A DNA stretch of 64,000 bases from an uncultured Muribaculaceae bacterium (lineage in GTDB: Bacteria; Bacteroidota; Bacteroidia; Bacteroidales; Muribaculaceae). Made by a program: the position numbers and the translations under genes. Every line of letters begins with the position of its first letter. Positions within the stretch are counted from its first letter, which is position 1. The notes under the pieces were generated by a model. It was not told where the DNA came from, did not search any database, and saw only the letters and a list, made by a program, of their open reading frames with translations. Positions 8,471 to 16,248 of this stretch are shown here, in pieces. Location: positions 1 to 64,000 of the forward strand of contig CAJUKF010000003.1 in the NCBI GenBank assembly GCA_910587355.1, written 5' to 3'.

Positions 8471-9997
8471 ATGAAAACAACGCTCTGCGCCATTGCGGCC
8501 CTATGCATCGCTTCGGCGCACCTCTCCGCCGGCGAGCCGGTAAAAATCGACTATGAGGCCTCGGTGCTCGCCAACGCCTCCTCGGGCCATTTCGCACCCT
8601 ATATGATAGGGTCGTGGAACTACGGCCGCATCAATGCCAAAGCCGGCCTGTGGCACGACGGCCTGATAAAAAAAGAAACCGACATGTCGCGCCGCTTCAG
8701 CTGGGGCGCAGGGTTCGAGTATCTTCTCGGCTACGGCTCGGCAGCCGACTACAGCCGATACGAGGCTGCCACAGATATGTGGAGCGTCAGTGAGCGGCGA
8801 CAGTCGCCTGCACGGATACAGCAACTTTACGGCGAAATAAAATACCGCTCTGTGTATCTGCTTGCAGGCATGAAGGAGCGTCACTCGCGCATTGTCGACG
8901 ACAGCCTTTCGTCAGGCGACCTCACCCGAAGCAACAACGCGCGTCCGATTCCGGGCATTGCCGCAGGCTTCCTCGATTTTGTCGACATTCCGCTCACCAA
9001 CGGCTGGGTGCAGATTGACGGCGAAATCATGTACGGCAAATTCACCGACTCAAAATACAAGGAGCAGACATTCAACTACTATTCCGGCAATCTCGCCACT
9101 GATTTGTGGTACATCTACCGACGCTGTTATTTCCGCACCAAACCCTCGCAGCCGCTGAGCCTCACCATAGGCATGCAGGCCGCCGGCCAGTTTGGCGGAC
9201 GCACGGTATATTACACCCGCGGCAAGGTGCGCAGGACAGAAGACAGAGGCTTCAAATTCAAGGATATATTCACGATGTTCTTCCCAAGCGAGGGCTTGGG
9301 ACAGGAATATTACGACGGCAACTCGCTCGGCTCGTGGGACGTGAAACTGCGCTACCGCTTCAACAACGGCTCGTCGCTTTCGGTCTACTTCGAGGGGCCG
9401 TGGGAAGACGGCTCGGGCATAGGGCGTCAGAACGGTTTCGACGGCCTGTGGGGTCTGCAGTATAACTTCGCCCAAAGAGGAATAGTAAGCAAGGTGCTCT
9501 TCGAATACTTCGACTTCACCAATCAGTCGGGCCCGATACATTACTCGCCAGAAGCCGTCGCCGGCTCGTCAATCACCGACGGTGCAACAGGCGGCGACGA
9601 CTATTACAACAACGTGTTTTACGGACCATACTCCAACTACGGAATGAGTATCGGTTCGCCCTTCGTAGTCTCACCGCTGTACAATCTCGACGGTTCGCCC
9701 AACTACTGCCACAACAAAGCCCGTGGCTTCCACGCCGCGGCAGAGGGCGAGGCCGGCGCATGGAGCTATAAACTCATGATATCCTACCAGCAGGCAGGCG
9801 GACAGGGCCGAATCCCCGCCTACAGAAAGCTGCACGACACGTCGGCAATCGCCAAAGTGCAGTGGCTTCCGTCGGCATCTATTCCGGGACTGCGCCTTAC
9901 AGCCGAGGCGGCCTTCGACAAAGGCAATCTGCGCGGCAACAACTTCGGCGTGCTCGCGGGCATTTCCTATTGTGGTTCTTTTACATTCGGTAAATAA
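8471..9997 (+). CDS. Wzi-like capsule assembly outer-membrane protein
   Basis: A 508-residue exported protein with a signal peptide (MKTTLCAIAALCIASAHLSAG). The remainder is rich in aromatic residues and alternating beta strands, ends in aromatic-containing strands, and matches the style of Bacteroidota proteins assigned to the Wzi capsule-assembly family (YEASVLANASSGHFAPY near the mature N-terminus, RPIPGIAAGFLDF in the middle). Wzi barrels help attach capsular polysaccharide at the cell surface. The assignment comes from pattern similarity and is moderate. It follows the LysE gene by 3 nt and its stop codon overlaps the next ATG. Confidence 0.62.
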   Translation: MKTTLCAIAALCIASAHLSAGEPVKIDYEASVLANASSGHFAPYMIGSWNYGRINAKAGLWHDGLIKKETDMSRRFSWGAGFEYLLGYGSAADYSRYEAATDMWSVSERRQSPARIQQLYGEIKYRSVYLLAGMKERHSRIVDDSLSSGDLTRSNNARPIPGIAAGFLDFVDIPLTNGWVQIDGEIMYGKFTDSKYKEQTFNYYSGNLATDLWYIYRRCYFRTKPSQPLSLTIGMQAAGQFGGRTVYYTRGKVRRTEDRGFKFKDIFTMFFPSEGLGQEYYDGNSLGSWDVKLRYRFNNGSSLSVYFEGPWEDGSGIGRQNGFDGLWGLQYNFAQRGIVSKVLFEYFDFTNQSGPIHYSPEAVAGSSITDGATGGDDYYNNVFYGPYSNYGMSIGSPFVVSPLYNLDGSPNYCHNKARGFHAAAEGEAGAWSYKLMISYQQAGGQGRIPAYRKLHDTSAIAKVQWLPSASIPGLRLTAEAAFDKGNLRGNNFGVLAGISYCGSFTFGK

Positions 9998-10461
9998 TGA
10001 AAGTCAAAAGCTTAACAGGCTTAATCGCCGTCATTCTCTGCATAATCACCGCATCGTGCACACAGAACAACGGCCATATCGGCAAATATTTCGGAGCATG
10101 GACACTCCGCTCGCTCACAGTGGACGGCACGGAGGAGTCCTTTATGCCCGAAGGGGCGCGCTACGGCACGCTTAGTTTTCAAGGCGCGGTGGTACGCTTT
10201 CAGGTGGTCTATACCGCCGATGAAATAAGCGAGACATACGCCACGTGGTCGGACACAGACAATGAGCTGCACTTCGATTTCAACAACTCAAACGACGAAA
10301 CTCCCCCGGGAACAAGTGTTTACGCGCCTCCGGCATGGCTTGGCTTCAGCGGTATGAACGTCACGGTCAAAGTGACACGGCTCGACAGCTCGCACCTCGA
10401 TTTCGAGCGAACGGACGCCGAGGGGCATCTATGGCGCTACGCCTTCGAACGCACCTGGTGA
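9997..10461 (+). CDS. Small lipocalin-like lipoprotein
   Basis: A 154-residue predicted lipoprotein. The N-terminus has a hydrophobic signal ending in a lipobox IITASC, with Cys about residue 21. The mature part starts with GKYFGAWTLRSLTVDG, an opening seen in lipocalin-like Bacteroidota lipoproteins, and contains alternating beta strands through the C-terminal YAFERTW. Its ligand and role are unknown. The ATG uses the last base of the preceding stop, so it is probably co-translated with the Wzi-like gene. It converges on the MATE gene with only 7 nt between stops. Confidence 0.68.
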   Translation: MKVKSLTGLIAVILCIITASCTQNNGHIGKYFGAWTLRSLTVDGTEESFMPEGARYGTLSFQGAVVRFQVVYTADEISETYATWSDTDNELHFDFNNSNDETPPGTSVYAPPAWLGFSGMNVTVKVTRLDSSHLDFERTDAEGHLWRYAFERTW

Positions 10462-10468
10462 AAAGAGA

Positions 10469-11929
10469 TTAGCCGTTGTCAAGCCAGCCTTCGCCCTCGG
10501 GGTCGACCGGCACTGCACTCTTTTCTTTCGGCTTCTTAAGCCAACGGCCGGTGCGCATGCGCCATAAGAATATAAGGCCGCGGAACACAAGTTCTATGCA
10601 CATCGCAATCCATACACCGCGCAGCCCCATATGCGGGGCCATAAGCGCGGCCAACGGTATGCGTACCAGCCAGATACTGCCAAAATTCATCACGGCCGGC
10701 AACAGCGTGTCGCCCACGCCCACAAAAGCTCCGTAGGCAACAATCGAGGCGGCATACATAGGCTCGGCCCATGCCTCAATGCGAAGCACCTCGGCGCCGA
10801 GGTCGGCAATGGCGTTGACAGGGGTCATTATACGCATCATCTGAGGTGCGGCTATGTACATCACCACAGCCATCACGCTCATTATCAGCATACCAAGGAA
10901 TGTGGTGAGGTGGCAGAAGCGTTTTACAAGACCATAACGGCCTGCGCCGTAGCTCTGTCCGCAGAGAGTAGTGGCGGCTTCGCCGATGCCGAAACCGGGC
11001 ATGTAGCAGAGACTTTCGGCCGTGACGGCGAATGCGTTGGCGGCAATGGCGACTACGCCGAGCGGCGCAACAATCACCGTTATGGTAATCTGCGCTCCGC
11101 AGAAGATGATATGCTCGGCCGTCATGGGCATACCGATACGGGCTGCGCGTGCGAGAACGGTACGCGTGGGACGGTACGACTTACGGGCCTCTTCGCCGCG
11201 GAGCATAAGGTCGGGCTGCCGTCTGACAAGATACCACATCATCACCCCGGCTATCACGCACTCGGCCAGCACAGTGCCTAAGGCAGCGCCTGTTATGCCG
11301 AGGCCCGCGCCGGGGACGGTAAAAGTACAGCCGGCGAGGCTTATTTCACGGGTACTGAATATGAGGAAAAAGTTGAAAACGACATCAAGCACGCACATGG
11401 CCACATTGAGCAGTCCGGGCACTTTCATATTTCCGGCCGAACGGAGCATGCCGCCGGCAAGATAGTTCATCGTGAGAATCGGGAGCGCCGCGACAAATAT
11501 GATGAAGTAGCGGGAAGCGCCCCCACATATGGCATCGTCCCCCCCGAGCCAATGCGGAAGCGGGACGGCAATCGCGACACCCAGCAGAGCCATGAAAGCA
11601 CCGGCGACGGCACATGCCACCAGCCCCTGACGGAGCACACTGCGTGCGCCGGCGAAATCCTTAGCACCGAGACGATGGGCGGCCTGCACGGAGAATCCCA
11701 TTGTAATCATGGAGCACACGCCCCAGAAGAGCCACAGGCTACTGTTCATAAGCCCCACCGAAGCCGACTCGCCGGCACCGAGCCTGCCCACCATTGAAGC
11801 ATCGATATACTGCATCAGGATTGTGGACAGCTGTGCCATTATAGCAGGCGCCGACAGCTTGGCTGTCAGCGCTAACTGCTGGCGCAGATTCATGTCGGCG
11901 CCGTCCTGTATGAGTTTTATCGATGTCAT
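10469..11929 (-). CDS. MATE-family efflux transporter
   Basis: A 486-residue inner-membrane transporter of the MATE/NorM-DinF class, predicted to export drugs or metabolites in exchange for Na+ or H+. About twelve hydrophobic segments are seen and the N-terminal region KLSAPAIMAQLSTILMQYIDASMVGRLG carries the usual MATE helix 1-2 pattern. The second half repeats the first (PMTAEHIIFCGAQITI), as expected from internal duplication. The start at 11929 overlaps the upstream minus-strand gene by four bases; an internal Met 13 residues later is the alternative. Substrate unknown. Confidence 0.88.
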   Translation of the reverse strand: MTSIKLIQDGADMNLRQQLALTAKLSAPAIMAQLSTILMQYIDASMVGRLGAGESASVGLMNSSLWLFWGVCSMITMGFSVQAAHRLGAKDFAGARSVLRQGLVACAVAGAFMALLGVAIAVPLPHWLGGDDAICGGASRYFIIFVAALPILTMNYLAGGMLRSAGNMKVPGLLNVAMCVLDVVFNFFLIFSTREISLAGCTFTVPGAGLGITGAALGTVLAECVIAGVMMWYLVRRQPDLMLRGEEARKSYRPTRTVLARAARIGMPMTAEHIIFCGAQITITVIVAPLGVVAIAANAFAVTAESLCYMPGFGIGEAATTLCGQSYGAGRYGLVKRFCHLTTFLGMLIMSVMAVVMYIAAPQMMRIMTPVNAIADLGAEVLRIEAWAEPMYAASIVAYGAFVGVGDTLLPAVMNFGSIWLVRIPLAALMAPHMGLRGVWIAMCIELVFRGLIFLWRMRTGRWLKKPKEKSAVPVDPEGEGWLDNG

Positions 11930-12282
11930 CTGCGGAAGTAGTCGCAGATACGGTCGAATAACGAGGGCTTTTCCATACGCACATTTACATTAACTTTCGA
12001 TGACCGCTTGCTCAGAAATATTATTGATGAATGAAGGACAATCGCCACCCACTCTTCGAAAGGCACAATTGCATGCACCCTGTTGAGCGGAATACGATGA
12101 AAGAGGGATTCGGGGTCGATACTGCCAATTACAATCGAGTCTACAGGGCCATCCATATCTATGGTTACCTTGTGATATTTGCCGGCGGCGTCGAAAAGCA
12201 GCGGTATATCAAGACAGTCGGTGCTTTCGGGGAGCTTGCGGTATTTCTTATAGAGGGCCTGTATGACTTTGCGTGTTATCAT
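11926..12282 (-). CDS. Conserved small protein of unknown function upstream of the MATE gene
   Basis: A 118-residue soluble protein with no signal peptide. It begins with a basic helix (MITRKVIQALYKKYRKLP) and contains alternating beta strands with SIVIGSIDPESLFHRIPLNRVHAI in the middle. I do not recognise a family. Its TGA overlaps the MATE ATG by four bases (ATGA), indicating translational coupling and possibly a shared task. No convincing promoter was found in the 288 nt upstream. Confidence 0.65.
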   Translation of the reverse strand: MITRKVIQALYKKYRKLPESTDCLDIPLLFDAAGKYHKVTIDMDGPVDSIVIGSIDPESLFHRIPLNRVHAIVPFEEWVAIVLHSSIIFLSKRSSKVNVNVRMEKPSLFDRICDYFRR

Positions 12283-12570
12283 CTTATGAGTGAAGTGAAA
12301 AGCAGTAAATGTTGTATTCTTAAAAAACCTTTTAATTTATAACCGAGCGATGCTTATATTGTTTAGGCCAAAAAATACAAATTCACAGCTCATAACACAT
12401 TGTAACTCTATTGTAACTTTCGTGTAACTCTATTGCTTTTTGTAAGCACAAATATCACAATTTCTTTTGTATTACGCAAATCCGGGTAGGGGCAGAGAAC
12501 GGAATTGCTTGCATAAATAGAAAATTGTCAATAAATTTGTGACATATACTGATACATAGATGTAGCACAG
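12283..12570. other. Divergent intergenic region with a 13-bp direct repeat
   Basis: AT-rich spacer between the minus-strand small gene and the Rhs-tip gene. It contains two exact copies of TGTAACTCTATTG at 12401-12413 and 12423-12435 (22 bp period), with a partial third match (TTGTAACTTT) between them. The repeats lie 74-108 bp upstream of the -33 box of the Rhs-tip promoter, a position where a regulator could bind; this is inference. No ORF is credible here. Confidence 0.55.
12509..12539 (+). promoter_or_regulatory. Bacteroidota-type promoter for the Rhs-tip gene
   Basis: TTG at 12509-12511, 20 bp, then TAAATTTG at 12532-12539, an exact TAnnTTTG match with canonical spacing. The predicted start of transcription lies about 25 nt before the ATG at 12571. 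This suggests that the truncated-looking Rhs gene is expressed as its own unit rather than being debris. Confidence 0.6.
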
Positions 12571-13884
12571 ATGACCTGTACAGCCACTGATACTTATTCA
12601 GCAGTCATTTCCATACGGCTGTTGACACTGATATGGGATGACTGTGGCTATACGGGACATGAGATGCTGCCGGAGTTCGGCATCATCAACATGAACGGCC
12701 GTCTTTACGACCCTGTGCTGGGCCGCTTTTTCAGCCCCGACCCGTATGTGCAGTTCGCGGGCTCGCCGCAGAGCTACAACCGCTACAGCTACTGCCTCAA
12801 CAATCCGCTAAAGTACACCGACCCGAGCGGCCAGAGTATTGCCGGCTTTGTGGCATTCGGCCTGTTTAACCTGGCTACAAGCATGATGAGAGCAAGCTTC
12901 AACCATGAAAATATCTGGAAAGCCGGAGCCATGAGCCTGCTGTCCACGGCAGTTTCTTACGGAATCGGCGCACTCTTCAAGACCACGGGAAGTATCGGCC
13001 ATGAACTCTTGCGTGCGGGCACCCACGGTGCGGCAAGCGGCGTGCTCAATATGCTTGGGGGCGGAGACTTCGTAAGCGGATTCGTGTCGGGAGCTGTTGC
13101 TTCGGGCATCGGTCATATCATGGCGGCGAAATCGTACGATTTGTTTTCACGTATCACGGCCTCGTCGTTTACCGCCGGTATGGCTGCATGGATGGTGGGC
13201 GGTGATTTTGTCAAGGGTGCTCTTCAGGGGCTGTCAATTTCGATATTCAATGAAGCACTGCATGACCAGATATATGACGAGATATATGAACAGGAAGGTG
13301 AATATCGTTATAACTTTGGGGTAAGTGTAATGTGCAGTAAAATACGGCCCGAACTGGACCCGAGAGTTTTCTATGCAATGTATACGACAAATAGTGTGAT
13401 AGATGCTGTGGCCGGGGCTGTGAGTACGCATGCCGGGAATTCAACTTTTGGGAGTAATGGGAAATTTTATTTTCATGCTGATGGTACGCGAGGCTTTTAC
13501 GGCAATAAATATGTGACTACGAGGATGCTTGCACCAATTGGGTCATATTTTCACGGGTATACCAAAGCCGGAGGTTGGGTTGGAGGGATATTGAACGGTG
13601 GCAAAATATTGGAAGCTGTAATGAAAGATGTCAATCTATATCAGAAGACCGGAGAAGCAAATTTTGGCAATACAGCTGAAGCAGCTACAGATATTGCATT
13701 GTCTTGGGCCGGAGCAAAAGTCGGAGCAAAAGTTGGAGCCGCTTTTGGAGCGTTTATTGGAGCTCATTGCCTATTCATTGGAGTTGTCCCAGCTACTATA
13801 ATTGGAGGGACAATAGGTGGAATTGCAGGAGGTTTTGGAGGGCCGAAGCTATTCAATTACATTCGTAAAAAGATTGGAACATGA
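12571..13884 (+). CDS. Orphan Rhs core C-terminus with hydrophobic toxin-like tip
   Basis: A 437-residue protein. Residues 26-82 are the terminal Rhs-associated core, with GYTGHEMLPEFGIINMNGR and LYDPVLGRFFSPDPY, ending in the boundary motif LNNPLKYTDPSGQ. All YD repeats and the N-terminal shell normally present in a full Rhs protein are missing, and residues 1-25 resemble nothing in Rhs. After the boundary comes a Gly/Ala-rich region (about 85-220) and a C-terminal part with a glycine-zipper-like stretch (about 378-425). DNA becomes clearly more AT-rich from about 13290, near residue 240. Rhs tips are usually toxins; the hydrophobic tip suggests membrane action, but no catalytic motif is recognised. 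It may instead be a remnant of a larger gene, though a promoter and coupled downstream gene argue against decay. Confidence 0.6.
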   Translation: MTCTATDTYSAVISIRLLTLIWDDCGYTGHEMLPEFGIINMNGRLYDPVLGRFFSPDPYVQFAGSPQSYNRYSYCLNNPLKYTDPSGQSIAGFVAFGLFNLATSMMRASFNHENIWKAGAMSLLSTAVSYGIGALFKTTGSIGHELLRAGTHGAASGVLNMLGGGDFVSGFVSGAVASGIGHIMAAKSYDLFSRITASSFTAGMAAWMVGGDFVKGALQGLSISIFNEALHDQIYDEIYEQEGEYRYNFGVSVMCSKIRPELDPRVFYAMYTTNSVIDAVAGAVSTHAGNSTFGSNGKFYFHADGTRGFYGNKYVTTRMLAPIGSYFHGYTKAGGWVGGILNGGKILEAVMKDVNLYQKTGEANFGNTAEAATDIALSWAGAKVGAKVGAAFGAFIGAHCLFIGVVPATIIGGTIGGIAGGFGGPKLFNYIRKKIGT

Positions 13885-14468
13885 AAAAGAAATTCGCATA
13901 TGTATTAAATGCCATTTATTATTCTCTTTTCCTAAGTTCTATCAAAGAAAGTACCTTTATAGACAATGCTGTTTATTATTTATTTCACGTTTTTGGACTG
14001 ATTTGTATTTCCCCCAAAAAAATTCCCCAATATAATGAACGGAATGACAAAACGCGTGAAATGTTAACATCGCTACGGCATAACAAAAGCGCTGGGCCCT
14101 GTATATCAGATGCCAAAATCTTTATGGAACTGTTATATTATAATTTCTATATAATTCCGACTGGAATGATAGTCGGAATTATAACAAATCTGTTTGGACC
14201 GCCTCATCCTGTTGTTTATATGGGAGTTTTAATAACTCTAACTGTAATTGGAAGTATTCCTTTGCGTAAGTTAGTGTTTAAAGACGACCGTTATCTTAAA
14301 TACTTCAAGAAGTTTGAGAAAGAGAGCAAGCAATGGCACCGCAAATGGATGTGGAGGACGGTGGCATTTTGCCTCGGCAGCCTCCTGAGTGTCGCATTCG
14401 GCATTTATCTATGCTTTGCATGCGCAATTGGCCGCTTCGACTTATGGAATCTTATGGCACGTGGATGA
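13881..14468 (+). CDS. Predicted membrane protein, candidate immunity partner of the Rhs tip
   Basis: A 195-residue basic protein. Two hydrophobic segments occur near residues 90-130 (IIPTGMIVGIITNLF and VVYMGVLITLTVIGSIPL) and one near 160-185 (TVAFCLGSLLSVAFGIYLCF); the N-terminus is also aromatic-rich. No family recognised. Its ATG overlaps the stop of the Rhs-tip gene by four bases, and its base composition is AT-rich like the tip region and unlike neighbouring genes. In polymorphic-toxin loci the small gene directly after the toxin usually encodes immunity; that is the basis for this inference, and a membrane-bound immunity protein would fit a membrane-acting toxin. Confidence 0.5.
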   Translation: MKKKFAYVLNAIYYSLFLSSIKESTFIDNAVYYLFHVFGLICISPKKIPQYNERNDKTREMLTSLRHNKSAGPCISDAKIFMELLYYNFYIIPTGMIVGIITNLFGPPHPVVYMGVLITLTVIGSIPLRKLVFKDDRYLKYFKKFEKESKQWHRKWMWRTVAFCLGSLLSVAFGIYLCFACAIGRFDLWNLMARG

Positions 14469-14618
14469 AATTGTGTTATAACCGACTTAACAGCTGTTAT
14501 TTGTCTGATACTGACTCCGCTGTCTGCCTGGCGACAACCTATACAATACCGTGGCTCCGCCACTCTCTCCACTGGCCCCCCACACATCACAGTCTTTCAC
14601 GAATTAAAAGTTACATTT

Positions 14619-14650
14619 CGTCGCGCGGACGCGATTAATCGCGCCCCTAC
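14619..14650. repeat. Palindromic intergenic repeat, REP-like
   Basis: The core GCGATTAATCGC (14631-14642) is a perfect palindrome that extends to CGCGATTAATCGCG (14630-14643). On the minus strand it is preceded by GTAGGGGCG, the same head as GTAGGGACG of the repeat at 23372-23396. A shared head joined to a variable palindrome suggests a dispersed REP-type family. Only this one copy of the AATTAA-type core was seen in the window. Confidence 0.5.
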
Positions 14651-14799
14651 TTACTATAAAACAATAACTTATGCCAAAAAAACTCCGATTTATGCCCTGA
14701 ATTTCCCGACGTGTTGTGACAAGCATAAAATGCATAAGTAATATCAGCTGTTCATTACTAAAAATATTTAACGTTAAAGCCTAATTGCAAAAAATCACT

Positions 14800-14807
14800 T
14801 ACCTTTG
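14800..14807 (+). promoter_or_regulatory. -7 promoter box upstream of the SurA-like gene
   Basis: TACCTTTG is a perfect TAnnTTTG match 27 nt before the start codon. No clear TTG lies at the expected 19-20 bp spacing, so the -33 element is weak or absent. Confidence 0.5.
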
Positions 14808-14833
14808 CAGATATTCACCTACAAAGGTATAAA

Positions 14834-16204
14834 ATGAAGAAAAAAAGCATTATCGCAGCCGTTGCACTCTCGCTCGGCCTGGCACTCTTCGCCGACAACA
14901 AAAACAATGTCATTGAAGAAGTTGCATGGATGATAGGCGACGAGCCCATATACAAATCGGAAATCGAAAAGGCTTATCAGGAGATGCTGAGCGACCGCAC
15001 CCCCATACAGGGCGACCCTTACTGCATCATACCAGAGCAGATTGCCGTTGAAAGGCTCTTTCTGCATCAGGCCGACATAGATACCGTCGAGGTGCAGGAA
15101 TCGCTGGTCCAGATGCAGCTTGAGAGCCAGATGAATTATCTCATCAACAATCTCGGCTCGCGAGAGAAGGTGGAGCAGTATTTCGGCAAGCCAATGACTG
15201 AAATCCGCGAGTATTACGCCACAAACATGCGCAACCGCTCGCGTGTGCAGCAGGTGCGCAACGACCTGACGAAGAATCTGAAGGTGACTCCCTCGGACGT
15301 GCGCCGCTATTTCGACAAGCTGCCGGCCGACAGCGTGCCTTTCGTGCCTCTGCAGGTGGAGGTACAGATTCTCACGCTCAACCCCGTCATTCCGCGTCAG
15401 GAAATCGACGACGTGAAAGCCCGTCTGCGCGACTATGCCGACCGCGTGAACCGCGGGGAGAGCGAATTCTCGACCCTTGCAATCCTCTACTCGGAGGACG
15501 GTTCGAGCGTGCGCGGCGGCGAGCTGGGCTTCATGGGACGCGGACAGCTCGTACCCGAGTATGCAGCGGTGGCGTTCAACCTCAACGACCCCAAGAAGGT
15601 GTCGAAAATAGTAGAGACGGAATACGGCTTCCATATCATACAGCTCATAGAGAAACGCGGCGACCGCATAAACACACGCCACATACTTCTTCGTCCTAAG
15701 GTGGCGGACAAGGACCTTACGGACGCCATACACCGCCTCGACAGCCTCCGCACGGACATCGTGGACAACAAAAAGGTATCGTTCGAGGAAGCCGTGCGCT
15801 ATGTGTCGCAGGACAAGGACACGCGCATGAGCAACGGCGTGATGGTGAACTCCAACACGGGCACCACGCGCTTCCAGATGTCGGAATTACCGCAGGAAGT
15901 GGCAAAGGCCGTGGGAACGATGGAGCCGGGAGAAATCTCGCAGCCTTTCATCATGCGCGACCCCAAGCGCGACCGCGAGATTGTGGCTATGGTACGCCTC
16001 ACCAACCGCATCGACGCGCACTCGGCCAACCTCGCCGAGGACTACCAGACAATCAAGGACATGTATGAGGCAGCCGAAAGTCAGGCAATCATAGACAAAT
16101 GGCTTGCTGATAAAATAAAAACGACATACGTCAGGATTGAAGACGGATGGCGCGACTGCGACTTCCAGCACAAAGGCTGGATTAAAAGCACCGAAAGCAA
16201 GTAA
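14834..16204 (+). CDS. SurA-like periplasmic peptidyl-prolyl isomerase
   Basis: A 456-residue periplasmic chaperone predicted to escort outer-membrane proteins. It has a short signal peptide (KKKSIIAAVALSLGLALFA), a SurA-type N-terminal segment (VAWMIGDEPIYKSEIEKAY, where secretory chaperones of this class normally carry VAxVNxxxI), then two parvulin (PpiC) domains at about residues 175-285 and 285-390. Landmarks are SEDGSSVRGGELGFMGRGQLVPEY and TEYGFHIIQLIEKR in the first and RINTRHILLRP in the second. A terminator hairpin follows 8 nt after the stop. It lies next to an OstA/LptA-like gene, in keeping with an envelope-assembly cluster. Confidence 0.85.
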   Translation: MKKKSIIAAVALSLGLALFADNKNNVIEEVAWMIGDEPIYKSEIEKAYQEMLSDRTPIQGDPYCIIPEQIAVERLFLHQADIDTVEVQESLVQMQLESQMNYLINNLGSREKVEQYFGKPMTEIREYYATNMRNRSRVQQVRNDLTKNLKVTPSDVRRYFDKLPADSVPFVPLQVEVQILTLNPVIPRQEIDDVKARLRDYADRVNRGESEFSTLAILYSEDGSSVRGGELGFMGRGQLVPEYAAVAFNLNDPKKVSKIVETEYGFHIIQLIEKRGDRINTRHILLRPKVADKDLTDAIHRLDSLRTDIVDNKKVSFEEAVRYVSQDKDTRMSNGVMVNSNTGTTRFQMSELPQEVAKAVGTMEPGEISQPFIMRDPKRDREIVAMVRLTNRIDAHSANLAEDYQTIKDMYEAAESQAIIDKWLADKIKTTYVRIEDGWRDCDFQHKGWIKSTESK

Positions 16205-16211
16205 AGCAAGC

Positions 16212-16237
16212 CCCGGAGACCGGTATCTCCGGGTTTT
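16212..16237 (+). terminator. Intrinsic terminator after the SurA-like gene
   Basis: Perfect 8-bp stem CCCGGAGA (16212-16219) with TCTCCGGG (16226-16233), a 6-nt loop, then TTTT. The next gene starts 12 nt later, so the terminator may be partial, with read-through to the OstA-like gene. Confidence 0.65.
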
Positions 16238-16248
16238 CCATTTGGCTT

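Larger units (their letters stand above)
14469..14833. other. Intergenic region with hairpin repeats ahead of the SurA-like gene
   Basis: About 365 nt without a credible gene. It holds a short hairpin GTGGC-TCC-GCCAC at 14551-14563, a palindromic repeat at 14619-14650, and a -7 promoter box at 14800-14807. The rest is AT-rich with no recognised signal. Confidence 0.5.

Noticed and set aside
12401..12435. Start of a CRISPR array or attachment site
   Set aside because: Only two short repeats at 22-bp period with no unique spacers and no cas or integrase gene nearby.
14333..14638. Alternative plus-strand frame across the end of the candidate immunity gene
   Set aside because: It overlaps the better supported 13881-14468 gene and then runs into hairpin repeats.
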